In this document: positions 47,824-58,114 of the stretch, piece after piece
Layout: the number at the start of each line of letters is the position of its first letter
How positions within the stretch are numbered: the first letter of the stretch is position 1
DNA from: Discostella pseudostelligera
Lineage: Eukaryota > Bacillariophyta > Thalassiosirophyceae > Thalassiosirales > Thalassiosiraceae
Reading direction: 5' to 3'
DNA length: 64,000 bases
Assembly (NCBI GenBank): GCA_036940085.1
Contig: JALLBK010000067.1
Location: forward strand, 1 to 64,000
The notes under the pieces: generated by a model
Databases searched by the model: none
What the model saw: only the letters and a program-made list of their open reading frames with translations
Told to the model about the DNA's origin: nothing
Position numbers and translations under genes: made by a program

Positions 47824-48564
47824 TCAACCAATCGTTTCCGCGGATGTTAATCTCTCTATCTCTAGACGCTTTTCAAGTAATGATCTGGGGCTGTTCACTA
47901 AGGTGCATTGCATGCTGCCGCTTTCCGTCCGCCATTGCCGGGGTTTGGGTTTGGGTGTTGGGTGGGCGCGCGGTTGTTGAGTTGATGGATGGCTGGAGGG
48001 TGTCAGCATCACAGCTGGGGGGGATGTCACGGTCACTACTAACTGGCGAGGCAATACACATAAAAGAACCCAAAAGAACAAGAAAGGGAAAGCTTCCCGG
48101 GCTTCTCGTTCAACCTGAGGAATTTGGCGGGAAAAGAGGGATTTTGGCGGCAACAAGAAATTCTGGCGAAGTCGAAGCTGCTGTGAGGCTAGATAAAGGA
48201 GGCGAGCTGCGTGCATGATGCGACCGTGATGACTCCGCACCCACTCCATTTCGTACGGATCAGTCGTCTACTAATTAATATCACTACATCATTCGCAAGT
48301 ATATGTTGCAAACTGACGTCAGTTGTCGATCGTCGACATTCATTCCTGTGGTAGAAGTAAGAGTTTGTCGGACCCGAGCAGCAAAATGACGATGCAATCT
48401 AATTGTTTATTGTTCATCCTTTTTGCACTGTATCTATTCAAAAATTTATTGCCAAACTATGTACATCGACATTTGAACGCATTGAAGCAAAAGCAACTCC
48501 AAGGAGCTCCTAATCTAATCAAAATTCCACTCTCCCCACTTTATCTGTAGAGAGATTTAGAGTC
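47824..48564. promoter_or_regulatory. 740-nt gap upstream of pseudo-receiver gene: G-rich tract, E2F-like pair, CRE palindrome
   Basis: No gene supported; the small frame at 48323-48550 has no recognisable features. The gap contains a G-quadruplex-type tract at 47940-47965, two E2F-like boxes (TTTGGCGGGAAAA at 48123-48135 and ATTTTGGCGGC at 48141-48151), and a 14-bp palindrome AACTGACGTCAGTT at 48310-48323. These lie upstream of the minus-strand pseudo-receiver gene and downstream of the ankyrin-RING gene. Confidence 0.5.
47940..47965. other. G-quadruplex-type tract (TTTGGG-like)
   Basis: GGGG TTT GGG TTT GGG TGTT GGG T GGG on the plus strand, about 120 nt upstream of the pseudo-receiver start codon. 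Five G-runs of three or more with loops of 1-4 nt. Confidence 0.65.
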
Positions 48565-49563
48565 TCAGCAAGCGATTTCCATTATTCGACCATGCTTCTC
48601 CTCACATTGTTGCATTTCTCTATTCACAGCCTCATCACTACTACACAGTATCTCCTCCTGCGAATGCATCATAGGTACTTCATGGTTGTCTGCCTCCTCG
48701 AGCCGATACAAACCAATTACCTCACACCGACCTACCGGACACTTCCCACAACGCAATACTCTCGTACTACAAACGCATTCCCTACAGAGACAAATATGCC
48801 CACAGGGAAGTATGGCAATGTTGGATGGCTTCTCCATGCATGCTACACATACTGTCGAAGTCATGTACAATTGTTCGGGAGGAGATTGGGAAAATATGTC
48901 CGCGGGAAGCAATGTCTCGCCGTCGATTAGAGTAGTATCGTGTTGTATCGAATCATCCCCATTTTCGCCGAAAGTGTTGGAAGAAGAGCGTCCGGGACAA
49001 TACCACCGAAGCAAAAACAATACCTCGGTACGATGTGGATGATCCAAGTGATAATTGATGCTTGCCAATTCCAACGGATCTCGACCCATTTTATTCGGCA
49101 TCCGAAGAGAATCGGGGTAAGCATCCAGCAGTGCACGTAATATATCGGGTGGGGCATTACCGGTGTAGCATGCCAAGTGGATTGGTAGGTCGCCACCTTC
49201 GAGAGAGAATTTCAGAATAGATTCGATGATTGTCAGTTGTCGCTCCTTGTGTCGGGGATGAAAAAGTTTTACGGACGCCGTCGTTATATCTATACTCACA
49301 TGTATTCAGTACACGTGCCTCGGCACCTTGGCTTTTCTGAAGCCGTCTCCTGCACCCACTCCAGTCCTGAAAAATTGATTGAAGGAACGGGGGGGGCAGC
49401 GACATGGATGAGGGATCACTGCACCAAAGAAGAAAATTCGACCCGTCGAACGAGTGCCACCCGACATGACGACACCCTACGACACCACACACCACCTTAC
49501 CTCGCCGAGGACATACCAATGCAGCTTCGTTTGTTGGATAGAGGAAGATTGAGCTTGCCCCAT
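48565..49563 (-). CDS. Ankyrin-RING E3 ubiquitin ligase-like protein with N-myristoylation signal
   Basis: Exons 49563-49501, 49366-49300 and 49196-48565 (253 residues). The two short 5' exons were found by splice sites and frame: GAG/GTAAGG to TTTCAG/GAC, and ACAT/GTGAGT to TCGAAG/GT. The join gives ARVLNTCGDLPIHLACYTG, a proper ankyrin repeat, whereas the contiguous frame from 49299 does not. The N-terminus is MGQAQSSS, matching the MGxxxS consensus for N-myristoylation and so possible membrane attachment. Ankyrin repeats span about 22-90. A C-terminal RING follows: CVACMEKPSN...PCGHICLC...CGKCPVG. Likely an E3 ligase; substrate unknown. The upstream exons need transcript confirmation. Confidence 0.75.
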
Positions 49564-50085
49564 GTTCTGTATCTATCTCTGGATTGATTCGAGGGCTGCT
49601 TCTCATTCTCATGATAACATTATTGCACCCACAGTGACTCCCCCTCCACCTATTGCTACTGACTCGGTGTTCGCCAAGGTAAAGATAAAGATGCATCCTA
49701 TGCAATCCCATCATGCATCGTTCATTTCATTCTGCCCACAACGTTGCGGAAGTTTGAATTTGAGTGAGAAAGATATTTGACGATGAAGTGTGGCATAAGA
49801 AACAGCGGCGCGGGATGGCGGGAAGGAATTTGGCGAAGAAAAGGCGGGAAGGAATTTTGGCGGGAACTTCGATAGCGCCGTATGCATGGTCCATGTCGGG
49901 CGGAGTCTGTAGAGTTTCCTTCGTGAAGAATTTTGAATTAAAATTTAAAATTAGAACCCTATGTATCACGTCGGAATCAGTAGAAGTCATTAGGAGATTT
50001 GGCGGGAACCTTGGCCTGCCTTCTGCCTGACCAAACAGCACCAAACGCCAAAGGCAAACAAACACCACACAGAAAGCTGAGAACC
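49564..50085. promoter_or_regulatory. Divergent promoter with five E2F-like GGCGGGAA boxes
   Basis: Gap between the ankyrin-RING (-) and GT60 (+) genes. E2F-like sites: ATGGCGGGAA 49815-49824, TTTGGCGAAG 49829-49838, AAGGCGGGAA 49841-49850, TTTTGGCGGGAAC 49855-49867 and TTTGGCGGGAACC 49998-50010. The unit GGCGGGAAGGAATTT(T)GGCG appears twice with a 26-bp period. An AT-rich stretch follows at about 49929-49953. No gene supported. Confidence 0.55.
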
Positions 50086-52259
50086 ATGGACGCCGCCAAT
50101 GCTGTCGCAGCCGCCGACTCTGCTCCCGCCTCCAAAAGAGGCACCGAGGCCCGATCAAGGAAGAAGAAACTCCTTTCGTCCACCTCGAGCAACAGCAACG
50201 ATGATGGTGGGGGGGGAGGAATGACGTACATCGGTAATGGCGGCATCTACGACGTGAGCGACAGCGGCGACAGCAGCCGTCGTGGGGGCGGCTCCGACTT
50301 TCGATCGAAGCGGTTGGCCCTGCGTAAGAAGCGAGTACATCGATCACGTGCTCGAAAATCTTCAGGGAAGGGGGCGAATTCTACAGCATTTTTTCTCATT
50401 GGTGGATGTATATTCGTATTGTATTTAGTGGTATGCCTCATCTTCTTTCGATCATTACCGGAGGGAGATGGCGAGGCGAGAGGGATGAGAGGGCTGGTGC
50501 AAAGAACTAAAGAACAAATGGTCAAATTGCGAGGGAAGAAGTCAATCACAGATAGCGCTTCGAAATCTTATGTGGAAAAAGAACAAGTAGACTCGACTCT
50601 TCCTAAATCACCAGTTCCAATCGGAATATGGCCAGTCTCCATTCGAAACGAAGATGGGAAATTCGAAGATATCCAACATCCTGGATTTGATGAAGGTCAA
50701 GAAGTATTAATGTCAGTGCCATCCTTTTGGGCCAATGACCCCGTCGCAATACATGAAAATAAGCTCATGTCTCGTGAACGAGCTTTATCGATAGGGACAT
50801 GCATCACACCGGATCCAATTACTGGAAGTAACACACGGGGGGATGCCTGCCCACTCAATGAGCGGACTATCTTTGTTGGTATTGCGAGCTATCGGGATTG
50901 GCAATGCCGTGATACTGGTGAGTATACTGAGTAATGTATTATGCATGAATTATATGTGTTGTTCTATTTTCACTCACATCATTATTCGTTATCGTTACTC
51001 GATGTTCATGCATCGTTGCACAGTGACATCCATTTTCTCGGCGGCTGCACATCCTCAACGGATTCGAGTCGCGGTAGTCGATCAAATTGTAGCCGATGAA
51101 GATGGATCATGCGACATTCCACATTCTCCGTGTTCACAAGACCCCAACCAACCCATCTGTATGTACAAGGATCAAATTGATGTTTACCAGATGGAGGCGG
51201 AATTGGCCGTTGGGCCTGTATTTGCCAGGCACATCGGATATCGTCTCTATCGAGGAGAGTACTATGCCATGCAATCGGATGCACACGTAACATTCACAAA
51301 AGGATGGGATGTTGATATTATTTCACAAATGGAGGCAACTGGCGATGAAATGGCGGTGCTTTCCACCTACTTGACGGACATTGTCGGCTCCATCGATCCC
51401 AATACAGGTGTGAGTTTGCGTAAGACGAGACCAATCATGTGCAACACTGAATATGAAGGCCAAGGGGAAGGAAGACATTTGCGCCACTTGTCCCAGCCAG
51501 AGGGTGTACCCGATATTCACGGAATGCCGCAATTACAGGTGTGTGTATCTTTTGTTTCGTTCATTGCTACTCCTATTAGAAAATGCGAAGCTCACTAAAC
51601 GAATTTGCGTGCTCGTTGCCCCAGCCGTACTGGGCTGCTGGGTATAGCTTTTCTCGGGGCCATTTCGTTGCGACAGTGCCATATGATTTGTATCAGGTAG
51701 GACATTTGCTTTCCTTCTATGCAAAAAATCAAACAACTTAGGACTCATCCTATCGGTACAATCCGTGCTTGTTACTTATCAGCCAATGATCTTTCAGGGT
51801 GAAGAAATGTCGATCGGACTTAGAGGCTTCTCGGTGGGCTACGACTATTTTGCACCAGAAAGGAGTGTGTGCTTTCACAGTTACGCAAAGGGCGAAAATC
51901 AAGCAGGCAGGAATAAGGTGCCGCATTTCTGGGAGCACTCTGAGAAGTACAAGGGGAAAGGCGTGATTGCTATGAAAAGACTGCTTGGTATTGTCCACAT
52001 GAATCCTGACGTTGATCCATCTGAATGGAATCATGCCGAGGAAGCGAAATACGGGCTCGGTGGAGCGAAAGAAACATCCAAATTCTATGAACTCTATGGT
52101 ATTGATGTCGTAAAGAAAACGACCGAGCGCCATTTATGCCAGTTTGTTCACAATAATATGCACAATCAATTCATGAAGCACCTGAGAGCAGATGGCATGG
52201 GAATCGACTACAGTAAAATTGATTACAGATGGAAAGATCCTATACCGAATGACCCGTAG
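50086..52259 (+). CDS. GT60-type GlcNAc transferase (Skp1/hydroxyproline GlcNAc-transferase-like), type II membrane protein
   Basis: Exons 50086-50917, 51024-51538, 51625-51696 and 51783-52259 (631 residues). The start at 50086 (context ACCATGG) is preferred over 49999. A basic Ser/Gly-rich tail precedes one transmembrane anchor (FFLIGGCIFVLYLVVCLIFF, near residue 105-125). The lumenal domain has the GlcNAc-transferase family (Pfam GlcNAc, GT60) pattern: TIFVGIASYRDWQCRDT, IRVAVVDQI, RGEYYAMQSDAHVTF (donor/metal region), a C-terminal PYWAAGYSFSRGHFV, and RGFSVGYDYFAPERSVCFH. The founding member modifies hydroxyproline of cytosolic Skp1; a membrane anchor here instead suggests Golgi or ER substrates. 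Sugar and acceptor are inferred only. Confidence 0.85.
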
Positions 52260-52358
52260 ATGCAAACATAGTAGTTTCTAAAGATTGATTTAAGCTCACA
52301 GAGATGTTGTTGTGTAGAATAGGTAGCTTTTGTCCTGAGCAATCGTATTATGTAACCC

Positions 52359-53845
52359 CTAATACGCTTCGTTGCCCCAAGAGTCACCTGCGCCACCGTT
52401 GTATGCGTCACCTCCGTCATATCCATCATTGTAACTATTGTATGAGCGACTAGCGCCCCCGCCCTTCGGCTGTGCTTCATTGACACGTAAAATCCTTCCA
52501 TCCAGCTCATACCCATCAGTCTCGTCGGCAGCACGTTGAGCATCATTTGGATCCATAGTCACAAAAGCAAATCCGCGGTGCTGACCAGTTTCCTTATCCA
52601 CGGGAAGATAGCAATCCACCACTTTTCCGTATTCCTCAAATAACTCACGTAGAGCTCCTTCTTCCGTACCCCAAGATAAGTTGCCCACGTAAAGTTTGAC
52701 CTCTAAATGGAAAAGACACAGGCATCGTGAGAGGAATGAAATCAGAAGAATTCAAAATGAAATCTTTCTCTCGCAAACCTTCGTACTACTGACCTTTAGG
52801 TTCAGCCTTGGTTCCCTTGGGAAGCGACTTCTTCACATTCAGTGTACGTCCTCCGAGCTCCACACCGTTCAATCCCTCAATTGCCTTGAGAGCATTCTCC
52901 TCCTCCATTTGCACAAAAGCGAAACCGCGCGGATTTCCATCATAGTCAGAAGGCAAGAAAACATCCTTCACTTCACCAAACTCTCCAAATGCCTCCTTCA
53001 CTTCCTCCAAGGTGGTGTCGAAGTTGAGGTTACCCACGTAGATCTTAGTTCCGGTAGGAACACTTGGCTCTGTACGTTGTGAACAAATTTGCTTGTCAGC
53101 TATTGAACATAGTCTACAACTCTACCATGCTTATCACAATGTGGAACTTACTTCGCTTTGACTCCGTATACGCCTTCTTGTTGCCAGCAACCTTGTCCTT
53201 GGGCAAGCTTTCACTGACATAGACTGTCCTACCATTAACCTCCGACTCATTTAATGCAGCAATTGCAGCAGCATGCTCTTCAGCATTCGACATGGTTACA
53301 AATGCGAAACCACGGGCCCGTCCCTATCATAATATTTTATCACAAGAGATGCCAACATAAGCACAGATGGGAGAAAAGAAACATCATTGATCAATATTCA
53401 ATGAGGTTTGAATACTCACCGTATTCCTATCAGTCGGCATCTGAACCTTAGAAACCGATCCATGTGCGGCAAAAGCAGCCCTGAGGTCGCTCTCAAGGGT
53501 ATCTTAATGGTCAACGCAATCAATCATAATTCATAATATGTGTGAGCATCTAATGATTGAGAGTCATAACTCCGTCACAGCAAAGGCAGAATGTGACGTA
53601 CCGAAAGAAATGTTACCGACATAAATTGTAGATTCGAACGCAGGTACGGAATCAGCTTCGACAGTTTCACTTGACTCGGCAGCTTGCTCGGTTTCACTAA
53701 ACACAGTGCTTGCCACTCGCACGGTTGGTACAAAGGCCACCCTTGACGCACCGGTCACAGAGAAAGCGGTTGGACCATTTGGAGTAAATCCAGCGACGGC
53801 ACCAATAGATGCGAATAACAATAGGAAGGCCTTGTCTAGATTCAT
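52359..53845 (-). CDS. Plastid RNA-binding protein with three RRMs
   Basis: Exons 53845-53602, 53502-53420, 53323-53152, 53069-52794 and 52702-52359 (372 residues). A signal peptide ends in AVAGFTPN (diatom plastid cleavage motif), followed by an acidic Glu/Ser linker as in chloroplast ribonucleoproteins of the cp29/cp31 type. There are three RNA-recognition motifs, each with RNP2 and RNP1: TIYVGNISF with [19 protein letters not shown] with [10 protein letters not shown], and KLYVGNLSW with HRGFAFVTM. The C-terminus is Gly/Tyr/Asn/Asp-rich. Such proteins stabilise, process and edit plastid transcripts. It is the tandem paralogue of the two-RRM gene just upstream on the same strand; the first three introns match in position and phase. 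Confidence 0.92.
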
Positions 53846-54202
53846 TGTACAGTATTGGTATTGATTTCCTTACTCGATGCTGCAAAGGCAATGGAAGAGA
53901 TAAATGGAAAGAGTGGATGGCGGCGGAGGCGGAAGTGGATGAGGAAGCAAAGAGTTGGTGTTGTGGATGTTGTGCTGACGAAGACGAAGAAGGCGAGTGG
54001 TGGTGGCGGGCCCGTGCATGATGCACTGGTAGCTAGTGGTAGATAGTTTGTGGCGGACAGCGGCCAGGATACGACACGTGGCACGAGACCCATCAACCAT
54101 CATCGTGCGTACGTCAGCTGAGAGCGAACACGTGGAACTACTAAACTGAATGTTTGGTGTCCGTCACGAAAGTCGATTCGACATCCGACATCTGCCATAC
54201 AT

Positions 54203-54232
54203 ATCTCTCTCTCTACCTCTAGAGAGAGAGAT
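54203..54232. repeat. CT/AG inverted repeat (potential hairpin)
   Basis: ATCTCTCTCT pairs with AGAGAGAGAT ten nucleotides downstream, giving a perfect 10-bp stem with a 10-nt loop. Confidence 0.8.
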
Positions 54233-54250
54233 AGTACTACCATATTATTT

Positions 54251-54297
54251 GCTCGATGCAGCTCGATGCAGCTCGATGCAGCTCGATGCAGCTCGAT
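54251..54297. repeat. 10-bp tandem repeat GCTCGATGCA, about 4.7 copies
   Basis: Four perfect consecutive copies of GCTCGATGCA followed by a partial GCTCGAT. A period near one DNA helical turn; non-coding. Confidence 0.95.
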
Positions 54298-54538
54298 ACT
54301 TTGATGGAGGGAAATGTTGGCACCAGATAGTACTATGAATGTCCATTGTCGATGGATCCACAATTCAGGAAAATCACGTTTAATACAAGTCAAATATTCG
54401 TAGGGTGGCGCTCGCCGACCGATCAATGACACCCATTAAATGAACAAATCTGAGATGGAAACACCCCTACACACCACAGAACATCGTTGCGGATTGCTGC
54501 CAATGGATACAAGGCCTCCAGAGACACGACGTCATCAG

Positions 54539-55575
54539 TTACCTAGCGTTTGATGCTCCCTTGGGAAGAGACTTCTTCACATTAAGTGCGCGTCCTCCGA
54601 GCTCAACGCCGTTCAATCCTTCAATCGCCTTGAGTGCGTTCTCCTCCTCCATTTGCACAAAAGCAAAACCGCGCGGATTTCCATCATAGTCAGACGGAAG
54701 GTAAACATCCTTCACCTCACCATACTCTGCAAATGCCGACTGAAGTTCTTCCGCAGTTGTTCCAAAGTTGAGATTTCCCACGTACAGCTTTGATCCTCGA
54801 TCTCGAGGCGAATTTCCTGTAGTTTGTACACACACAGATTATTTGTAAGCTATGAAGCATTGATCAATCAATTTTGTGCACATCATCATCTTACTCCTAG
54901 GAGAATCCCTCGTCCTATTGCTAGCAACCCTTTCTTTCGGTGAGCTCTCGTTGACATAAATTGTCCGCCCATCAAGTTCCAACTCACTTAACGCTGCAAT
55001 AGCAGCGGCATGCTCTTCGGCATTGGACATGGTTACAAATGCGAAACCACGGGAACGCCCCTATCATGATATATTTCATTACAAATATGCCATCATCAGT
55101 TATCGACATCTTTGCAGCAAAAAGGTCGAACGGCGAATCATTCTACTCGATATATACATTACTCACCGTTGCTCTATCGATCGGTATTGCGACCTTGGAA
55201 ACCGATCCATGTGCACCAAAGACATTTCTGATGTCACTCTCAAGGGTGCCTTGTAATTTCACGAGCATGAGATGATGTGAGACGACGCCGTCAGATATTA
55301 AACCCACGTAGGAGTATGCGATAGTACTGAGATGCAAACTTACCGAAAGAAATATTACCAACGTAGATTGAAGTTTCGAATGCAGGCACTTCACTCGCTA
55401 CCGCTTCGACAGTTTCACTTGACTCGGCTTCACTAAACACTGTGCTCGCAACTCGCACGGAGGGTGCATAGGCCGAAGCCACTGACGCAGAGAATGCCGA
55501 GCGGCAATTCGGAGTAAATCCAGCGACGGCGCCAATTGACGCGAATATCAGTACGAAGGCCCTGTTGAGATTCAT
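54539..55575 (-). CDS. Plastid RNA-binding protein with two RRMs (tandem paralogue)
   Basis: Exons 55575-55344, 55249-55167, 55060-54895 and 54816-54539 (252 residues). The start is placed at MNLNRAF (55575) by alignment with the paralogue's MNLDKAF; the frame is open further upstream. The same signal peptide ends in AVAGFTPN, followed by an acidic linker. RRM1 has SIYVGNISF and [13 protein letters not shown]2 has KLYVGNLNF and [10 protein letters not shown]. The protein stops 7 codons after [10 protein letters not shown], exactly where the neighbour carries an intron and a third RRM. RRM2 is almost identical to the neighbour's at both protein and DNA level. Role as for the neighbour: plastid RNA metabolism. 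Confidence 0.92.
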
Positions 55576-55966
55576 TGAGCTTTGTTGTATTATTATATTG
55601 GTAGGAGTATGTATTGTTTTGTTTGGGAGAGTTGGAATCGTTGAAATGGAAAATATTTCCTCCATCCACATCAAATCCCAGGATCAGGATGGTGATGGGT
55701 GAGGATCGATGTAGGTGCTTCGTACGTCACATCGTCTGTTGTCGTCGGTGTGTCCGTCCCTTTTGTGGATCTTTTGCAAAACGGGGGGGCTCTCGCCTTC
55801 GATTTTCGGGCGTTTGCCCTCCGCCCTCGAAATGCTTGATGCTTGTCATTCTCACTTTTCACGCGGCATCGGCGTCGTCGGCAATGGCAATGGCAATGGC
55901 ATTGGAAATGGCTTGCTTTGGTATTACGTTTCCTACCATATAGTACCCTCTCTAGCCGCTCTAGAG
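55576..55966. promoter_or_regulatory. Divergent gap between two-RRM gene and CTF8
   Basis: About 390 nt. It contains ACGTCA at 55724-55729 and a short GGCAAT repeat at about 55880-55901. The reading frame of CTF8 is open through much of it, so the CTF8 N-terminus could be longer than annotated. Confidence 0.35.
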
Positions 55967-56483
55967 ATGACGATGATAATACCCATCCGCGCCCCGTCAA
56001 GTTCAGATTCTGCCGGAGAGGCGGAGTGGGTTATGATAGAACTGAATGGAGAGCTGTTGCGGCCAATGGACGAAACGATGCAACCGCCGCAAGTGAATGC
56101 GTCCGTCGATACTATCAAACGACGAGTCGAGCTCGGATCTCTCAACTTCGATGCTGATGTAAGTGAACTTCTTTCTTTGGATATACCCTACTTTAACTTT
56201 CAATTGTACTGACGCATCATTTTTACGATGTCTTGTCAAGGGAGCCCCAACCTTAATCATTGGTCACCATGAACTGAAGGGGTCGGCAACCAAGTTAAAG
56301 GAACCTTTCGCCATCCTTCGGAAGAGAAAGTCTAATAAAATTAGTCCGATGAATGATAAGGATGGAAATACATCATCTGAATCAAAAAGATTGAAATCAC
56401 ATAGCGGTGTTCAGCTGGAAGTTGTCGGAGTTGTGAAGACGAAACTCATGTTCGATCAATACCCGAAAAGCATCATGAGATAA
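55967..56483 (+). CDS. CTF8: Chromosome transmission fidelity protein 8
   Basis: Exons 55967-56158 and 56241-56483 (144 residues). Ctf8 with Dcc1 joins the Ctf18-RFC clamp loader, which loads PCNA and supports sister-chromatid cohesion. The family signature is clear: EWVMIELNGEL near the N-terminus, then GAPTLIIGHHELKG and LKEPFAILRK created at the exon join, and a C-terminal VVGVVKTKLMFDQYPK (human: a similar hydrophobic strand followed by K-LF-RPKP). Length matches the usual 120-130 residues plus a charged insert (about 98-122). I chose the ATG at 55967 because human and yeast proteins also begin shortly before the EW motif. It converges on the NBP35 gene with 297 nt between. Confidence 0.85.
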
Positions 56484-56780
56484 AACGCATTATGAGATGA
56501 AACGTATTATGAGATGAAACAACTTTATCTCATTCAACATTTGATAACAACGGGGGACCTTATCGCATCTATTAATACAATAATTTTCTGGAAGGAAGGA
56601 ATGAAGAAATGTTTATTCAGCCGGTTTTAGTACGCACGGAACTATTTGATTCATTTGCGAAGTGGTTATTTTCATCGGTACTATACGACAACAACGATGA
56701 ACTGCAGAATCAATACAACAAATAGAAGGCGATACAATGCATAAAATGACAAACGATGACGATGTTACTTGTAATTGCAT

Positions 56781-58007
56781 CTATGTCCGCATTGCGTCTC
56801 CATCAGCTTGTGCGTCTTCCACTTCTTCGTCATCTTCCACGGGCAAGGCCAAAATCAAATTGTCGACAATATCATTCAGAGGCTTCGCGGCTGGACTTAT
56901 CGGATATTTTTCTACAAAACATGTTCCATCTTCGCATGCCTTTAACAAGTTGGGATCCAATGGTAACTTCCCGAGGTAGGGCACATTGAATTTCGCGGCC
57001 ATGCCTCGTGGACCAAATCCTGTGGGTGGGAAGACATCTGCCGATGCAATCATGGATAGCACCTCTGGACACTTCTCACGAAGTAATGATAGGACATCAT
57101 TAGTGCAATCAATGGATGGTGGAGAACCGTCTTCGGCGCCTACACCTCCACCATTGTCATGCCCTCCATCGCGAAAGAAGGTTAAATCCGACACACGCAT
57201 CTGCAATCCAGACATATTTTCCACAATTCCCAAAACTGGCACACTTGTCTTTTTACAAAAGTTCAATTCTTTCCGTACGTCTGCCATGGAAACCTCCTCC
57301 GGCGTTGTTACGACAATTGCACCACTTGCTCCTCCTCTACTACTACCCGACACCGAGTCGTTCATACTCATCGGCCGTGCATCATTCAGATACTGCACAA
57401 TAGAAATATGCTCATCACTTGTACCAGGCGGCGTATCAATAATCAAGTAATCCAACCCCTCCGCTCCTCCCCAATCAGTCTCAGTTAAGAACTGTTTAAT
57501 GAGTCCATTCTTTCGTGGACCGCGCCATACCACAGCCGCATCTTTCTCCTCTAACAAAAACGATATGGACATGACTGCTAAATTGGGAGTTGGGTAGACT
57601 GGTTCCCATCCATTTTGGGATTGATGGACGGTATGTCCCAGTGAGCCGGACATGCGTGGGACGGATGGACCGCAAATATCAGTGTCGAGTAGTCCGACGC
57701 TGTACCCTCGTGAGGCTAACGACATGGCAATTTGCGTAGAGACTGTACTTTTACCAACACCCCCCTTTCCACTTAAGACTAGTATGACGTGTGAGATGTT
57801 GGATAGTGCATTTTGTAATATTGATTTCTCTGCCTCTCGTGCCGAAATGGCCGCAGGCGATGAGAACGCCCCCGAAGAGCAAGCGGATTTGTTCGGGCAA
57901 CCGTCGCATGCGGAGGCCTTGCCTGCATTTTGGGAGGTGGGGCCTACGCAGCCTTCATTAGCATTGGCGGGGGTGTTGTTGGCATTGCCGCCCGTGGAGG
58001 ATGACAT
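56781..58007 (-). CDS. NBP35: Cytosolic Fe-S cluster assembly P-loop NTPase NBP35
   Basis: Single exon, 408 residues. It is a scaffold that assembles 4Fe-4S clusters for cytosolic and nuclear proteins. The N-terminal cluster motif is complete: Cys20, Cys34, Cys37 and Cys43 (CX13CX2CX5C), which marks NBP35 rather than CFD1 or Mrp. Walker A is GKGGVGKST (deviant, with the leading Lys), followed by DTDICGPSVPRM, IIDTPPGTSDEH and ENMSGL. The C-terminal CPxC that normally follows ENMSG for the bridging cluster is absent: the sequence reads ENMSGLQMRVSDL. Plant NBP35 lacks it as well, so this is probably a plant-type enzyme rather than a defective one. An extra Ser/Gly-rich insert follows LNDARPM. 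Confidence 0.92.
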   Translation of the reverse strand: MSSSTGGNANNTPANANEGCVGPTSQNAGKASACDGCPNKSACSSGAFSSPAAISAREAEKSILQNALSNISHVILVLSGKGGVGKSTVSTQIAMSLASRGYSVGLLDTDICGPSVPRMSGSLGHTVHQSQNGWEPVYPTPNLAVMSISFLLEEKDAAVVWRGPRKNGLIKQFLTETDWGGAEGLDYLIIDTPPGTSDEHISIVQYLNDARPMSMNDSVSGSSRGGASGAIVVTTPEEVSMADVRKELNFCKKTSVPVLGIVENMSGLQMRVSDLTFFRDGGHDNGGGVGAEDGSPPSIDCTNDVLSLLREKCPEVLSMIASADVFPPTGFGPRGMAAKFNVPYLGKLPLDPNLLKACEDGTCFVEKYPISPAAKPLNDIVDNLILALPVEDDEEVEDAQADGDAMRT

Positions 58008-58038
58008 TGGTGGTATCTATTGTTGGTTTTGGGTTTGA

Positions 58039-58075
58039 TGGGGATGGGGATGGGCGGGGGTGATAGTGAGGGGGT
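58039..58075. other. G-rich tract with G-quadruplex pattern upstream of NBP35
   Basis: Plus strand GGGGATGGGGATGGGCGGGGG at 58040-58060 and further G runs to 58075 meet the G3+N1-7 four-run rule. It lies within 70 nt upstream of the NBP35 start, probably in its promoter or leader. Confidence 0.6.
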
Positions 58076-58114
58076 GATGGTGATCTTCCTTGCCTTTGTC
58101 AATTGTACTGATGC

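Larger units (their letters stand above)
53846..54538. other. Gap between tandem RRM genes: 10-bp repeats and a CT/AG inverted repeat
   Basis: About 690 nt with no supported gene. It holds the 10-bp tandem repeat at 54251-54297, an inverted repeat at about 54203-54232 and ACGTCA at 54111-54116. I see no remnant of a third RRM after the upstream paralogue's stop. Confidence 0.45.

Noticed and set aside
47940..47965. Interstitial telomere repeat
   Set aside because: The unit is TTTGGG in only two to three copies, not the TTAGGG/TTTAGGG expected for algae; better described as a G-rich tract.
48323..48550. 75-codon plus-strand frame with one hydrophobic segment
   Set aside because: No recognisable motif, no splice partner, and it overlaps a palindrome-rich regulatory gap. 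A small protein cannot be excluded but I cannot support it.
49197..49299. ATG at 49299 as start of the ankyrin-RING protein
   Set aside because: The ATG overlaps a GTGAGT donor (ACAT/GTGAGT), and the frame up to 49197 does not fit the ankyrin pattern, whereas splicing gives NTCGDLPIHLAC.
54100..54432. Minus-strand frame containing the SIELHRAA-type repeat
   Set aside because: It is the translation of the 10-bp tandem repeat and CT/AG inverted repeat in an intergenic gap.
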